64,000 nt of DNA from Glandiceps talaboti. Lineage: Eukaryota; Hemichordata; Enteropneusta; Spengelidae. The stretch is taken from NCBI RefSeq assembly GCF_964340395.1, contig NC_135568.1, forward strand, positions 19,491,710 through 19,555,709, written 5' to 3'. Position 1 is the stretch's first letter, and the number at the start of each line of letters is the position of its first letter. Shown one piece after another: positions 11,513 through 23,650 of the stretch. Position numbers and translations under genes: made by a program. Under the pieces are notes generated by a model. That model saw only the letters and a list, made by a program, of their open reading frames with translations. It did not search any database and was not told where the DNA came from.

Positions 11513-12931
11513 CAGATGACGCCCTCTCATGTTGACCTACAGTATATGTTGACCTTTTTACTATTGTCTAAGCGTCCCATGAATGTGTAATGTTATTATC
11601 AGTTGGAAAGTAAACAATTATCGAAGTCAGCCATATTTAACAATAGTAGCGTTGATGTGACTGAGGGCGCTGTTTTTGTCCTAGACTCGATGACGACAAA
11701 TATGCAATCTGAACGCAGACCAAAAGTTAACACCTGATTAATTTGTTTACTGGGACCAGGCCGTGGCAAGGTTTTTTACATATGTGAACACCCTTGATGT
11801 CCCCAAAATGATAAATGGCATAGTCTTTGTTCCAAGAAAATCACACTTGTTATTATTACTTTAAAAAAAAGATTAGTTTTAAGATTACATTAAAAGATTC
11901 AATAGTAATATCCAAATGAATGTTAAAAGGAAGCTAATTCCACAGAATTGGAATAAGATTTGAGTAAAAAAATGTCATTTTGGTCAAAAAGCTTATCATG
12001 CAGTTTGGTCTGACATGTGATGGGAACGTTCTTATGGATGTGTAGATTAAGATTTGTTCATAACAAGATGATTTCATCATTAATATACAAATAAGGGCTA
12101 AAAATCTGTCTTTTGGTCAAAAACATAAATGTGTATCTCAAAAAGTACTTGATCAATCAGACTGAAATTTGGTGAGATGTTTTTAGAAGGGTAATTATTG
12201 TGCACATTTTGTTCAACATTTTGACACGAATAACCACACCCTAGCAACAACCAAATACCAGACTATATTTTGCTAAAATAACATGATCTGGTAGGCAAGT
12301 AAAGAAACATTCAAAACATATGTATGTAAACATCCCTAGCAACAAGACCATGTCCATAGCAACAGCCAAATGGTCACATATAATACAAAGATAACAAAGT
12401 CATGGATTAATAGGCAAATGAATTTAAAAATGTATGCAAATATGATGCCTAGCAACAAGCCCACACCCATAGTAACCACCAATTGATAGTGTATATTGCA
12501 AATGTAATAACATGAACATTAGATTTGATTGAAAGTGATTAATGGCTCATTAATCCAATCATAACACAACAGTTGTTCCTGCAAACTTTGGGAGATCAAA
12601 CAGACTTTGCTGCACTTCTGATGCTCCTATCATTCCAATGACAGATTACCTGCATTCAACAATGTATTTCTGGTATAATTAAGTGAAAATTTCTTTAGGT
12701 AGTTGTCAAATTGCCATTGTAGATGTTATGAGAGTTGTTCATTTTTTCCATCATGTGAAAAATTGTATTTTGAAAAAGTTAGGTACAATCAAATTGGCTC
12801 ACGCACACAACAAAGGGGTTTGCCATATAACAATACGCAGGGAATTCTACACGGTTTCCAAGACCTTGGGAAAATAGCCATACATTCTGTTTTGATAACA
12901 TGAAAGAATATGGTGGTCATTTCCCTAATGC
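11513..12931. other. noncoding stretch
   Basis: Holds the dispersed repeat listed at 12290-12530. A short open segment on + at 12683-12903 follows a possible TTTAG acceptor but matches no family I know; I do not call it a gene. Confidence 0.45.
12290..12530 (+). repeat. dispersed 'tagcaaca / cccatagcaacagcc' repeat, two head-to-tail parts
   Basis: 'cctagcaacaagaccatgtc' plus 'catagcaacagccaaatggt' and again 'cctagcaacaagcccacacc' about 125 bp later. The same ~120-bp periodicity occurs inside each 1.8 kb unit (about 640-740 and 760-860). Confidence 0.65.
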
Positions 12932-13534
12932 CTAAATACCTAATAGCAATTTACGCAATGTTTTCGCTGAAGGACAAATCAAAACTAGATCATCTGCATA
13001 GAATAAGTGGTTTATGACAGTGTTTACTAAGCAACATCCAGCGCATGCCAACTGAAGCTTCATACTAAGATCATCGGCATATACTGCTACAGCAAAAAGC
13101 TTAGGTGAAATAATGCTACCTTGTTGCACACCATTACTAACATTGAAGGGGTTTGACACTGTGGAAGCCCAACATACAAAAAATAATTGTTTGCTATACC
13201 AATAATGTCAAATGAGAACTATAAATGATGGAATGCCCCTATGAATCAATTTTCTCAATAATGTTGAATGATTTATCCCATCAAATGCCTTTGTAGCATC
13301 TATGAAACACAAATATACAGGTGTCTCTTGTAAAATCCATACTTTCTTTGAGTACAAAAATACACATATCTGTAGAGTGATTACTTTTAAATCCAAATTG
13401 TAGATTGCTGGTTTCAATTAAAGTTACAATACGTGATAAAATACACAATTCTAACAATTTCAAAATGGCCGTTACCAGTGCGATAGGCCTATAATTATCT
13501 GCTGATGAAAGGTCCTTTGACTTGTCTTTCACGG
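12932..13534 (-). pseudogene. LINE reverse transcriptase, distal part (non-LTR retrotransposon)
   Basis: Read on the minus strand, overlapping open pieces give RT blocks in order: SADNYRPIAL (13500-13470), FIDATKAFDGINHSTLL (~13320-13260), GVQQGSIISPKLFAV (~13130), then FYADDLVLICPS (~13000), the catalytic YADD box. The pieces sit in different frames, and some blocks are damaged, including a duplicated-looking 'VYADD' near 13080, so the copy is dead. The 3' part after YADD is missing or unrecognisable. It continues, across an insertion, into the RT start at 15470. The clade is not resolved; a Jockey/CR1/L2-type APE LINE is likely. Confidence 0.88.
13525..13534. repeat. left 10-bp target-site duplication (tctttcacgg)
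   Basis: Identical to 15470-15479. Removing 13535-15479 joins the two RT parts in frame. Confidence 0.8.
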
Positions 13535-15469
13535 ATGACAGTCACTCGTGCCTCTGGCTGATCAGTACGTGGTTATAGTATTGCTCTGGATCGGAGCGAG
13601 GCAACAACTTTAGATTCAGATAAAATGTAGCAAAAAAGGCACAAACGACTGTCGACAGTCAACTATAACAGAATGGGTGGATGGCTCCAAAGCTTACTCA
13701 CATCTGATAGCTGCTGACCCCTCAGCAATGTCTTTAAAGTATGAGTTACATTAACCTGTTGTAAATAGCTTATGTTAGCATAATCTCATAGATATTACAG
13801 TCGAGTGGTGTCAAAAGGGTTAAATCTAACCTGTTGTAAATAGCTTATGTTAGCATAATCTCATGGATATTACAGTCAAGTGGTGTCAAAAGGGTTAAAT
13901 CTAACCTGTTGTAAATAGCTTATGTTAGCATAATCTCATGGATATTACAGTCGAGTGGTGTCAAAAGGGTTAAATCTAACCTGTTGTAAATAGCTTATGT
14001 TAGCATAATCTCATGGATATTACAGTCGAGCAGTGTCAATATGGTTAAATCTAACCTGTTGTAAATAGCTTATGTTAGCATAATCTCATAGATATTACAG
14101 TCGAGTGGTGTCAAAAGAGTTAAATCTAACCTGTTGTAAATAGCTTATGTTAGCATAATCTCATAGATATTACAGTCAAGTGGTGTCAAAAGGGTTAAAT
14201 CTAACCTGTTGTAAATAGCTTATGTTAGCATAATCTCATGGATATTACAGTCGAGTGGTGTCAAAAGAGTTAAATCTAACCTGTTGTAAATAGCTTATGT
14301 TAGCATAATCTCATGGATATTACAGTCGAGCAGTGTCAAAAGAGTTAAATCTAACCTGTTGTAAATAGCTTATGTTAGCATAATCTCATGGATATTACAG
14401 TCGAGCAGTGTCAAAAGGGTTAAATCTAACCTGTTGTAAATAGCTTATGTTAGCATAATCTCATGGATATTACAGTCGAGCAGTGTCAAAAGAGTTAAAT
14501 CTAACCTGTTGTAAATAGCTTATGTTAGCATAATCTCATAGATATTACAGTCGAGCAGTGTCAAAAGAGTTAAATCTAACCTGTTGTAAATAGCTTATGT
14601 TAGCCTAATCTCATGGATATTACAGTCGAGTGGTGTCAAAAGGGTTAAATCTAACCTGTTGTAAATAGCTTATGTTAGCATAATCTCATGGATATTACAG
14701 TCGAGTGGTGTCAAAAGGGTTAAATCTAACTTGTTGTAAATAGCTTATGTTAGCATAATCTCATAGATATTACAGTCGAGTGGTGTCAAAAGAGTTAAAT
14801 CTAACCTGTTGTAAATAGCTTATGTTAGCATAATCTCATGGATATTACAGTCGAGTGGTGTCAAAAGGGTTAAATCTAACCTGTTGTAAATAGCTTATGT
14901 TAGCATAATCCCATGGATATTACAGTCAAGTGGTGTCAAAAGAGTTAAATCTAACCTGTTGTAAATAGCTTATGTTAGCATAATCTCATGGATATTACAG
15001 TCGAGTGGTGTCAATATGGTTAAATCTAACCTGTTGTAAATAGCTTATGTTAGCATAATCTCATGGATATTACAGTCGAGTGGTGTCAATATGGTTAAAT
15101 CTAACCTGTTGTAAATAGCTTATGTTAGCATAATCTCATAGATATTACAGTCGAGTGGTGTCAAAAGGGTTAAATCTAACCTGTTGTAAATAGCTTATGT
15201 TAGCATAATCTCATGGATATTACAGTCGAGTGGTGTCAAAAGGGTTAAATCTAACCTGTTGTAAATAGCTTATGTTAGCATAATCTCATAGATATTACAG
15301 TCAAGCAGTGTCAAAAGGGTTAAATCTAACCTGTTGTAAATAGCTTATGTTAGCATAATCTCATAGATATTACAGTCAAGCAGTGTCAAAAGGGTTAAAT
15401 CTAACCTGTTGTAAATAGCTTATGTTAGCATAATCTCATAGATATTACAGTCGAGCAGTGTCAAAAGAC
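13535..15469. mobile_element. 1.9 kb nonautonomous insertion in a LINE RT, mostly minisatellite
   Basis: Interrupts the LINE exactly between two copies of tctttcacgg. The first 212 bp are unique; the remainder is the 75-bp array. Its left end (atgacagtcactcg) resembles the complement of the array's 'cgagtggtgtca', so the ends may be imperfect inverted repeats. No protein is encoded. A 10-bp duplication points to a cut-and-paste or integrase-like mechanism, not a Helitron; 8-10 bp duplications are usual in hAT and Mutator-like groups. The family is not identified. Confidence 0.7.
13747..15468. repeat. 75-bp minisatellite, about 23 copies
   Basis: Core words: 'aaatctaacctgttgtaaat', 'agcttatgttagcataatct', 'gatattacagtcgag'. 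Copies vary at a few sites only: gtggtg or cagtg, agggtt / agagtt / atatggtt, catgg or catag. The unit contains CTAAC...GTTAG, which can pair. It contains stops in all frames used here, so it is not coding. Confidence 0.97.
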
Positions 15470-15479
15470 TCTTTCACGG
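15470..15479. repeat. right 10-bp target-site duplication (tctttcacgg)
   Basis: Matches 13525-13534 exactly; see the insertion entry. Confidence 0.8.
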
Positions 15480-16320
15480 TGGGACAAATAACTGCATGCA
15501 TAAAACTCTCTGGTAAGTAACCATGGATGAAAAAGCTAGTAAAACACATGCTAAAAATAACAGTAAGAATAGAGCCAGCATAATTCAGGTGCTCTGAGGC
15601 GATGCCATCATTACCACATGTTTTTCCTTTTTTCAAATTTGCTTGTTTACACACTCTTTAATCTCATTGGCAGTATAAACCACAATTGCATCATGAAAAT
15701 CAACTCTGTCAAACAAGGACAAAACAAATGCCTTAACATGTAACTGTTTTTGACAGAATTAAGTAGACTCTCATAATGCTTTTTCCACATTTTAGCAATA
15801 TTACCATGACCACTACTACAATCCACACTGGTTGGAAGAGTGGAATGGCCACCCATCGTAATATGCACTTAATTTCAAAACTTTCATAAACCCCTTTTAC
15901 CCTCATCTCTTTTACACGATGGTCTTAGGGCGTATTTAGATTTAGCATGATTGGGTTTTCCACATGAGATCAAACAATTGGCCTGATTTAGGTCTGCCAT
16001 TTACCACCCATATTTTAAAAGCATCCCAAGCAGCATTGTGAAAGTTACACATATGCTCATTCCATCCGGGAACAACATTGAAACCAGATTCATTGAACAT
16101 TGAAAATAGAATACGATTGTTGGCAGCTGATTTAAGACATGTAATGATATTCGTGTAAAATGTCTGTAAGCCATACAGGTGGTCACCATTCTTACAATTC
16201 GGGTCATGACACACAAAACGTTCACTGGGCATTTCAAGATTGTGAAATAAATGGCCAGTTAGATTCTTATACAATGTAGGTGCACAAATTATGTGGCAAA
16301 GCTTTACTCCAATTAGAGGT
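15480..16320 (-). pseudogene. LINE linker and RT start, upstream of the insertion
   Basis: Minus-strand pieces: a linker between endonuclease and RT with WNEHMCNFHNAAWDAFKIW, NGRPKSGQLFDLM (about 16060-15955), then KKGKTCGNDGIASEHLNYAG and HGYLPESFMHAVICPTVK (about 15630-15475). These are the 'K..K.PG.DG...EHL' and 'G..P..F....V.P..K' blocks that precede NYRPIAL in APE-type LINE RTs. In-frame stops and shifts between the pieces show decay. Confidence 0.87.
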
Positions 16321-17030
16321 TCAATTGGTGTTGCACATATTGTGCTGAATAGGTTCAGCTTGAACCAAACCACTTGTTTCTATTTTAACCCAAAGAGCAA
16401 AATGATCAGAAGAAATAAAATGGTAAAGAATGTGAACATCAGAAATGGCATTGTGTACTGCATGGGTACTTACAATATGGTCTAACCAACATGTACAATT
16501 ACCATGTGCTTCACTGATGTAAGTGAAATTATCAACACCTTTGTCAAGCTTTTCGACATCAGAAATATGCAAATTATTTTCATGATAAAAGATGTCAAGC
16601 TCATTGCCGAATAATGCACCAAACTTGAAGTTGAAATCTCCAATAATAACAACATTTGCAGTTTCTAAATCATCAACAATGTTTTTGATTTTTGCTAGAT
16701 AAGACAAATAACTGTCATAATTGTCATTTGAACAAGTTGGAAGATAAACACATATAATAAACAGTTTTGCTGAAGACGTGATGATTTATACACCAAATAG
16801 CCTAGTGTCAACTCGATACTTTATGGTGACATTGTGTCCCAATGACTTACACCACATGATAGCAACACCACCATATGGGCATCCTACGTGAAACCAGGAC
16901 TGTCATCGATGACAGAAATTCCACAAATGTTGGAGTCCCTGTGAATCCTAGAAAGTAGTGAGAGTTCTGCCTTGGTCAACCAATGTTGTTGAATAAGTGT
17001 CACAAAGTGTTTTGACCGAGTCTAATGATG
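16321..17030 (-). pseudogene. LINE AP-endonuclease domain
   Basis: Minus strand: HWLTKAELSLLSRIH (~16985-16945), PYGGVAIMW (~16870), DTRLFGV, then LPTCSNDNYD, VVIIGDFNF (~16650), WLDHIV (~16480) and SDHFALWV (~16400). GDFN and the SDH near the end are catalytic landmarks of the exonuclease/endonuclease/phosphatase fold that nicks target DNA in APE-type LINEs. A frame break occurs near 16885 and another near 16350. A less complete copy of the same element is at 24.0-26.0 kb. Confidence 0.88.
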
Positions 17031-17262
17031 ATTATATTGTGCTACAGTTGTAGGATGTAAACTGTAGTGTCATGGAAATTGTCAATAGAATTTATGAATT
17101 TGTATGCCATCTGGCCATAGTGCAGGATCACAAACTTTATCAGCAAAGTCCTGTGTTGTTTCAATCAGGAAAGATTACACATGTCATATTTTAAAGTGAG
17201 CTGTTTGCAATTTACAGAAATCTGACATCGACTTTTGATGTAATATTTGACGTCATCCGGAA

Positions 17263-17460
17263 TCATTGTTGGAGCAAATCTGCTGATGAAAATTTAAATG
17301 GTTGGTTTGGGTGAACAACCTTAATTGAGCATTCTTCATCTAGCCTCTCTGCCCCAATGTTTATGATATTTGCATGATTAAGGCTAAGAAGAAAATAGTT
17401 CTGCTCTCTGATATTCATCAGCTTAGGGGTACCAGTGTTCCCCCTTGGCAACTTGAGCAC
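17263..17460 (-). CDS. uncertain 65-codon open segment 5' of the LINE
   Basis: Contains NIREQNYFLLSLNHANIINIG on -. It is in the right place for the 5' coding part of the LINE and reads like protein, but I recognise no motif. The segment end coincides with the start of homology to the triplicated region (about 17430). Low certainty. Confidence 0.25.
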   Translation of the reverse strand: MLKLPRGNTGTPKLMNIREQNYFLLSLNHANIINIGAERLDEECSIKVVHPNQPFKFSSADLLQQ

Positions 17461-17671
17461 AACTTAGGATGCATTATACAACACACAGGTGTATGTGACC
17501 CTTAATTGATACTATTTGTACAAGACTCTGAATGAATTCCTTTTTGGAGTTTGACGCCGAGCTTTCATGCTAGATGAAAAGTCCAGGGATATGTCACAGC
17601 TATGCCATTAGAAGTAGAGAAAATGTTGGGGTGTGGGAATGGGGGTATGGGGTATAGGGGTTGGGGTCGTA

Positions 17672-17701
17672 GATGTGTGTGTGTGTATGTGTGTATGTGG
17701 A

Positions 17702-17751
<50 letters not shown>

Positions 17752-17760
17752 TGTTTGTGT
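17672..17760. repeat. (GT)n microsatellite in copy I
   Basis: Interrupted by TATG steps. Counterparts at 26702-26770 and 33094-33149 are purer. Confidence 0.97.
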
Positions 17761-20700
17761 TCCCACAACAGTTTATAGTATATTTATATAGTGTATTACT
17801 TAGTTTCCCAAAGGAACTATTTGAATGGGCCCTGTCCGTCATCCGTAATGTACCATTTGTCACTCATGCAATATCCAATTTCTTTCAATCCTAGGAACAA
17901 AGATGACTTAACTCAAAAACTGTTAGTAATAAATGACACTCCATTCAAGTGTCTACCCCCCCCCCCTATTATGAGATACAACATTTCTTTTGCAACATTG
18001 ACCTTTGACCTTGACCTTCAACGTCAATTATTAAAATCAGAGACACATCTTTATTTTTTGTTAATTTCTTGCAATCATGTTCACAATATAGAAGGAAATA
18101 TACACAACGATTACTTTTTAAGTGTTCTTATCTTTATTGACTAAATCATGGCCATATCTGGAGTACGTAACAAATCAATGTAATATGCTACATAACTCAA
18201 ACCTCAAGGAATAGACTCATTCAAGTGTTTAACCCCATATAATCACTTGCAAACACCTTGGGTAGGTGATTCTATGACTCAAAAAACCTATGCATTATAA
18301 GTGACTCCATTCAAATATATACTCCATGTTATCAGGATTTAAGCTCTCTTTAAAGATCTTGACCTTATAATTTCAGCCAGAGTCAATCGTGAAAATCAAG
18401 CTGTCTGATATTGCCTTGATGCTTTGTGGTATTTAGGTGTGATCAATATTTCATACATGTATTCATGTCATATATTTTGTTGCTGCTTATGTGTATCACT
18501 AAACGGCGGCCATATTTGTTGTGAACATCCACCATTTGTTCAATAATAATTCAAGAACAAAAAACAAAACAAAAAAAACAACACAATCAGATACTGTTGT
18601 CCGCATATGCAGATCACTTTAATTGAAATCTGGAAGAGATGTTCTACAATTCAACATCACATTTCATGACCTGTACAATGATATGACAATGATAGTCATG
18701 TTAATAAAATAATTACTCTGTTACATTGGGAGACTGCATTTGAGGGGTTATACCCATGCTGTTTCATTACTGCTTTCTTATAAGACTTTGACCTTGACCT
18801 TTATGTTCAATGTCAATTATTAAAAAAATGTTAGAATAATGGGTACACAAATGACATGCACAGGTCATTTTCAATCAAACCTGGTAAAAATGACAGCACT
18901 GGTATGGAATTCAATATATGCACAATACTTTGCTTTGTTACCTTCACAATAATGACCATTTGAGTGGCCATATTTGTCAGAGAAATAATGTTTTACTGCT
19001 TATGCTTGAAGCTTATTGGATAGAAATCTCATTTGAATGTGTACATGTACACCCATGATGAAAAATCTGTATGGGACCTTGACATTTGGCCTTTACTCAA
19101 TGTTACCCAAATTGTTTGTGTGTATGTCTGAATGCATTTTGACCAAACCTGCCACAATTTTCATATTCTATAGTACAAATATGTACACCACTTTACATGT
19201 AGCTCATCCCAATAATGACATATTTTTCAGCAAAACATCACAGCAGGAATAAGGAGAAACGTTTGGAGTGTGTTGGGATGAAGGCTTGTTATATAACAAA
19301 CTAACCAACCAACTAACTTGCTAATGAAATAACTATCTAATTAACTAACTAACTTCACAAGTTTTCATCTCATAGACACATTTCCAACATATATCTTTAT
19401 TCGTATTCTGAATATTTAAGACAAATGATGTTACTGCCTAAGGTCATTATTGTGTAGACAATTACCAGTAGACGACAATATCAGACAGTTGTGCCTGTAT
19501 GTTTTGGTCAAAACTGGTCTATTCATCATTCAAAGATAAACATAAATACTGGATATTTTGAATCTGACATACCTTTCAAGCTCAAGTTTATTGTTTCATT
19601 GAAAGTTCATCATGGATAACACAGTTTCAGACACTCAAATGATGCCACTATCTATTAAGCTTAAAAAGTCAGTAGGGAAACATGTATTTTAATGATAATA
19701 TGTCCACCCTTCAACCATTTTTGCCAAGGTAGGACAATTTGTCCTAAGTTAGGTTGGAATCAGCTATCCAGATCAGATGTGTTCGAGCACGTTTTTAGAC
19801 TTACTTATCACTAAGAAGTGTATGAATATACATGTATATACAAATATTTACAAATTTGATAATGCACCCTTACAAAACACCAAGGAGTAAATCATATCAG
19901 GCAAAGCTAAGCTTACTTTTAAATGAGTTATCAGTTTTATTGACCCATTATCAGTGACACATTGCAAATAGCTTTAGAGATGCAAACAATTTTTGTTATA
20001 CCTGATCTGCTGGCTCACCAAGTTGGGCTTGTAGCACTTGAATGGCTAATAGGGGAAAATCATCATGAGTCAGACCTCAATGAATAGACACATTCAAGGG
20101 TATAACCCCATATAATCACTTGACTGTAAACACCTTGTAAGAAAGTGACCTTTGACCTTGACATTGATACTCTAGGTCAATTATCAAAATCAAGCTATTT
20201 TTTTGCATATTTTGGTGCTCACATAACTTTTAATTGAATGGTGGTCATATTCGTGGTGAACAATGATAATTTTCTGCATAACTTAACATTTCTAGTATCT
20301 TAAGATTCCATTCAAGCGTCTAGCTCTATATTGTTAGGTTTAGATAACCTTTTGAGATAATGACCTTGACTTTGACATCCAGGGTTATTGAAGAGCCTAA
20401 ACCTTTTTTTGTCAGTTTTCAAAATCAAGCTATTTGTGACACGTTCTTTTGAGTCATGTTTACAAGTAATAGAAAATAGTATCCACAAGCCTTATTATTT
20501 TGGTATTCATACCACTTTCACCGAATGGCAATCATATTTGTAGTAAAAAAATCTTGATTAACTGGATAAACTATAAAAGTTATAGTCTCCATTGAACTGT
20601 GTACTCCTACAGAGTGAGGTGTATGCTTTCTTTTCAGATATTGGCCTTTGACCTTGACATTGATCTTCAGGGTCAGTTATCACTTTACTTTCAAATCTGA

Positions 20701-21059
20701 CATCACAGATATTTAAAACTGTTTACAGACAAAGGAAAAGTGTTGTATAGATATTATAAACATTAGAACTAAAGAAAATCAGACAGAAGTAAAGTATTGG
20801 AGTGTGTACTATGTCTTCAAGGAAGACTGTAGTTGCTTAGCTAGTTAGAGTGAGTTTGTTACCTTGTGCAGTGATTAGTATATTTAGTTTGATAGTTAGA
20901 GAGAATGAGTTAGTGAATGAATTGTGTAGGTAATTGTATAAATTGTATAGCTCAAAAAAGACATGCATAGAGGCTCATGATAATGCATATTTACATAATA
21001 TTTTGTAAACAGTTGCAAATGCTACCATGGCTTAGAAAGGTTCAGCTTGTAGGTAGTAA

Positions 21060-21890
21060 ATTTATACAGTAGGCATAGATATGTAGTACTATACAGTAGG
21101 TATTGATATATAGCCACAGATAGGTTTAGATTGGAGGTATATGTACAGTAGGGATTGATATATAGCCATAGATAGGTTTAGATTGGAGGTATATGTACAA
21201 ATACAGTAGGTATTGATATATAGTCATAGATAGGTTTAGATTGGAGGTATATGTACAAATACAGTAGGGATTGATATATAGCCATAGATAGGTTTAGATT
21301 GGAGGTATATGTACAAATACAGTAGGGATTGATATATAGCCATAGATAGGTTTAGATTGGAGGCATATGTACAAATACAGTAGGGATTGATATATAGCCA
21401 TAGAGAGGTTTAGATTGGAGGTATATGATGTACAAATACAGTAGGGATTGATATATAGTCATAGACAGGTTTAGATTGGAGGTATATGTACAAATACAGT
21501 AGGTATTGATATATAACCATAGATAGGTTTAGATTGGAGGTATATGTACAAATACAGTAGGTATTGATATATAACCATAGATATATAGGTTTAGATTGGA
21601 GGTATATGTACAAATACAGTAGGTATTGATATATAACCATAGATAGGTTTAGATTGGAGGTATATGTACAAATACAGTAGGTATTGATATATAGCCATAG
21701 ATAGGTTTAGATTGGAGGTATATGTACAAATACAGTAAGGATTGATATATAGTCATAGATAGGTTTAGATTGGAGGTATATGTACAAATACAGTTGGTAT
21801 TGATATATAACCATAGATAGGTTTAGATTGGAGGTATATGTACAAATACAGTAGGTACTGGTATATAGGCATAGATAGGTATATAGTTGA
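21060..21890. repeat. 58-bp minisatellite, copy I, about 14 units
   Basis: Unit words: 'agtagggattgatatatagc', 'catagataggtttagattgg', 'aggtatatgtacaaatac'. Some units carry an extra GAT (61 bp). Unit number differs in copies II and III. Confidence 0.95.
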
Positions 21891-22230
21891 TTGATGAAGG
21901 TATATACAAATGCATGATATGATAGCTGGGTTTATGTCAGTAGGGAATATGGTAGAGAGAGTGAATGTTTGTGTAGTTGGGGTAGGGTGTGGGGGTTTGG
22001 GTTTGGGGATGGGGGTGGGTATTTTCTCTGCTTTTATTGGTCTAACCATGACATATTTCTGGGCTTCTCATTCAGCATGTTAAGCTTGGCTGCACTTACT
22101 CCAAAAATGGATTCATTTGGACTCCTGTGCAAATAGTGTCAGGGTCATTACATCTGTGTGAAAGATATGCATCCTAAGTGGTTGTTGGGCTATTGATGGC
22201 TGGTCTATTTAGCCGTGTGGAGTCCATGGA

Positions 22231-22580
22231 GTCATGATGGGCAATTGGTTAGAGTGGCCAGCTTGGAATCTGGAGGTTGCAGGTTCGAGCCCCATCGATG
22301 CCATTTGTTTCTGAGTGACTAAAGTTCTTGGGCAAGATTTGAACCATGACTGTGCATTAGTCAACCCAGCTGTATAATTGGGGACCTGGTAGGATAGAGG
22401 TTGCAATGTGAATGCTTTAATCCTATGCACTTATAAAGGCTGCAATGGATTGTATGCTCCCTAGGGAGTTGAGGAAGTATAGAGGGCTGCTGTGCTACTA
22501 TAGATCCAGGAAGCCAGATAATAATTTGAGCACCGAGACTGGGTTGGAAAACACTATATAAGAATGAACATTATTATTAC
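22231..22580 (+). mobile_element. tRNA-derived SINE, copy I
   Basis: tRNA-like head with a box A-like stretch around 'ggttagagtggc' and box B 'ggttcgagccc' at 22282-22292. A unique body follows, then a tail 'cactatataagaatgaacat' with TTATTATTA. This is the usual SINE layout: internal Pol III promoter, no coding. It was copied as part of the larger segment, so the three copies are not independent insertions. Copy I lacks the 'gtaatgtgctttgagcac' piece near its 3' end that copies II and III keep. Confidence 0.85.
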
Positions 22581-22797
22581 CTTTGGTGACTTATACAATA
22601 TCATCTAGGGCTCAAACTTACTACCAAACCTGGAAGACTATAGAGTTTGCAATTGTATTGCTAAATATGGTTTTTACAGTACAATGGGTGTTTTTACAAC
22701 AATCACAGGCACTGATATGACAAATAGGCATTTGCCATTTGCATGGCAAAACGTTTGTGTGTGCAGATGTCTGTTTGTTTGTCTGTATGTATGTCAA

Positions 22798-22806
22798 TTT
22801 GTGTGT

Positions 22807-22850
<44 letters not shown>
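22798..22850. repeat. (GT)n microsatellite
   Basis: About 50 bp; the counterpart in copy II (30437-30455) is only a short remnant. Confidence 0.95.
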
Positions 22851-23197
22851 AAATTTAATCATGTGACTTCATTAAATATTCAAAATGGCCACCATTACAA
22901 AATTTTCACAAATTCTTAATTTTGTATTAGTGAACCTAAAAAAGTCTTTATTTTTCATTGGACTTTGTTGTTCAATGTCATAAATATGTGGAATTACTTG
23001 CAAATACGTTATAATATGTAAATATTTGGGCACAAAATGTTGGTTTTTAGATAATATATCTGTGTGACATGATGCAAAAAGTTTTAATACATGTTACTGT
23101 GCCAAGCATGCTTATGAGTCCAAACTGGCCAAGTGTCATCTGGTATAACCATATATTTGTGGAATCAAAATGCAACATGGATTCTAAATATATGCAA

Positions 23198-23650
23198 ATT
23201 CTTGTCACATGACATCATTAAATATTCAACATGGCCTCCAATATACAGAAATCATAGTTTTCTTGATATATTTTTTTCTGTATTTTGAAGGTGGAGAAGA
23301 CTTTCTTGACTTTTCATATCATTGATTCTATTGCTCATTATCACATGGTTGTCCCTTATTATGCAAATATACAAGAACAAACAATATTTATAACATCAAA
23401 ATGATCTTTGATATATTCATCAAGTCCTGAATGTATGTGGTAAATCTGAGACGTCATCCCAAAATTCAGAAAGGAGGAGTATCATCATATCACTAGCTAA
23501 GGGCTCTAGGCCCAATGTGACTTCTCTTTGTCTAATGTTACTATACATTTTCCAACTCAGTGTGACACAGAGGACCCAAAACTAAATAATTTGGTCTCAT
23601 AACTTCATTGCTCTTTCAATAGTTGACAGCCTCTAAAAATTAGCATTGGT
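23198..23650. other. noncoding spacer
   Basis: No similarity to other parts of the window noticed and no gene seen. Confidence 0.4.

Larger units (their letters stand above)
17430..23197 (+). repeat. segmental duplication, copy I
   Basis: Collinear with 26440-30846 and 32883-37675. Shared order: 'cacacaggtgtatgtgaccc', GT tract, 'gtcctgtccgtcatccgtaa', several TGACCTT-bearing modules, the 58-bp minisatellite, 'tgatatgatagctgggttta', then the SINE. Copy I is the most complete: it has the 1.6 kb (about 18180-19790) that copy II lacks, and the ~600 bp after the SINE that copy III lacks. No genes are seen; open frames across it are composition or repeat effects. Confidence 0.93.

Noticed and set aside
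12683-12903. Possible exon after a TTTAG acceptor
   Set aside because: No family match, no clear donor and two overlapping frames of equal quality.
14000-14100. Telomere-like 'gggttaaatctaacc' words
   Set aside because: They are part of the 75-bp unit and do not form TTAGGG runs.
13747-15468. CRISPR-like array of regularly spaced repeats
   Set aside because: Units are contiguous with no unique spacers, in a eukaryotic context. It is a minisatellite, as are the other arrays.
17565-17894. His/Thr- or Val/Cys-rich frames over GT tracts (also at 26.6, 33.0 and 47.3 kb)
   Set aside because: Pure microsatellite translation.
22231-22310. Functional tRNA gene
   Set aside because: Only the box A/B region resembles a tRNA. 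It leads into a SINE body and recurs with the segmental copies.
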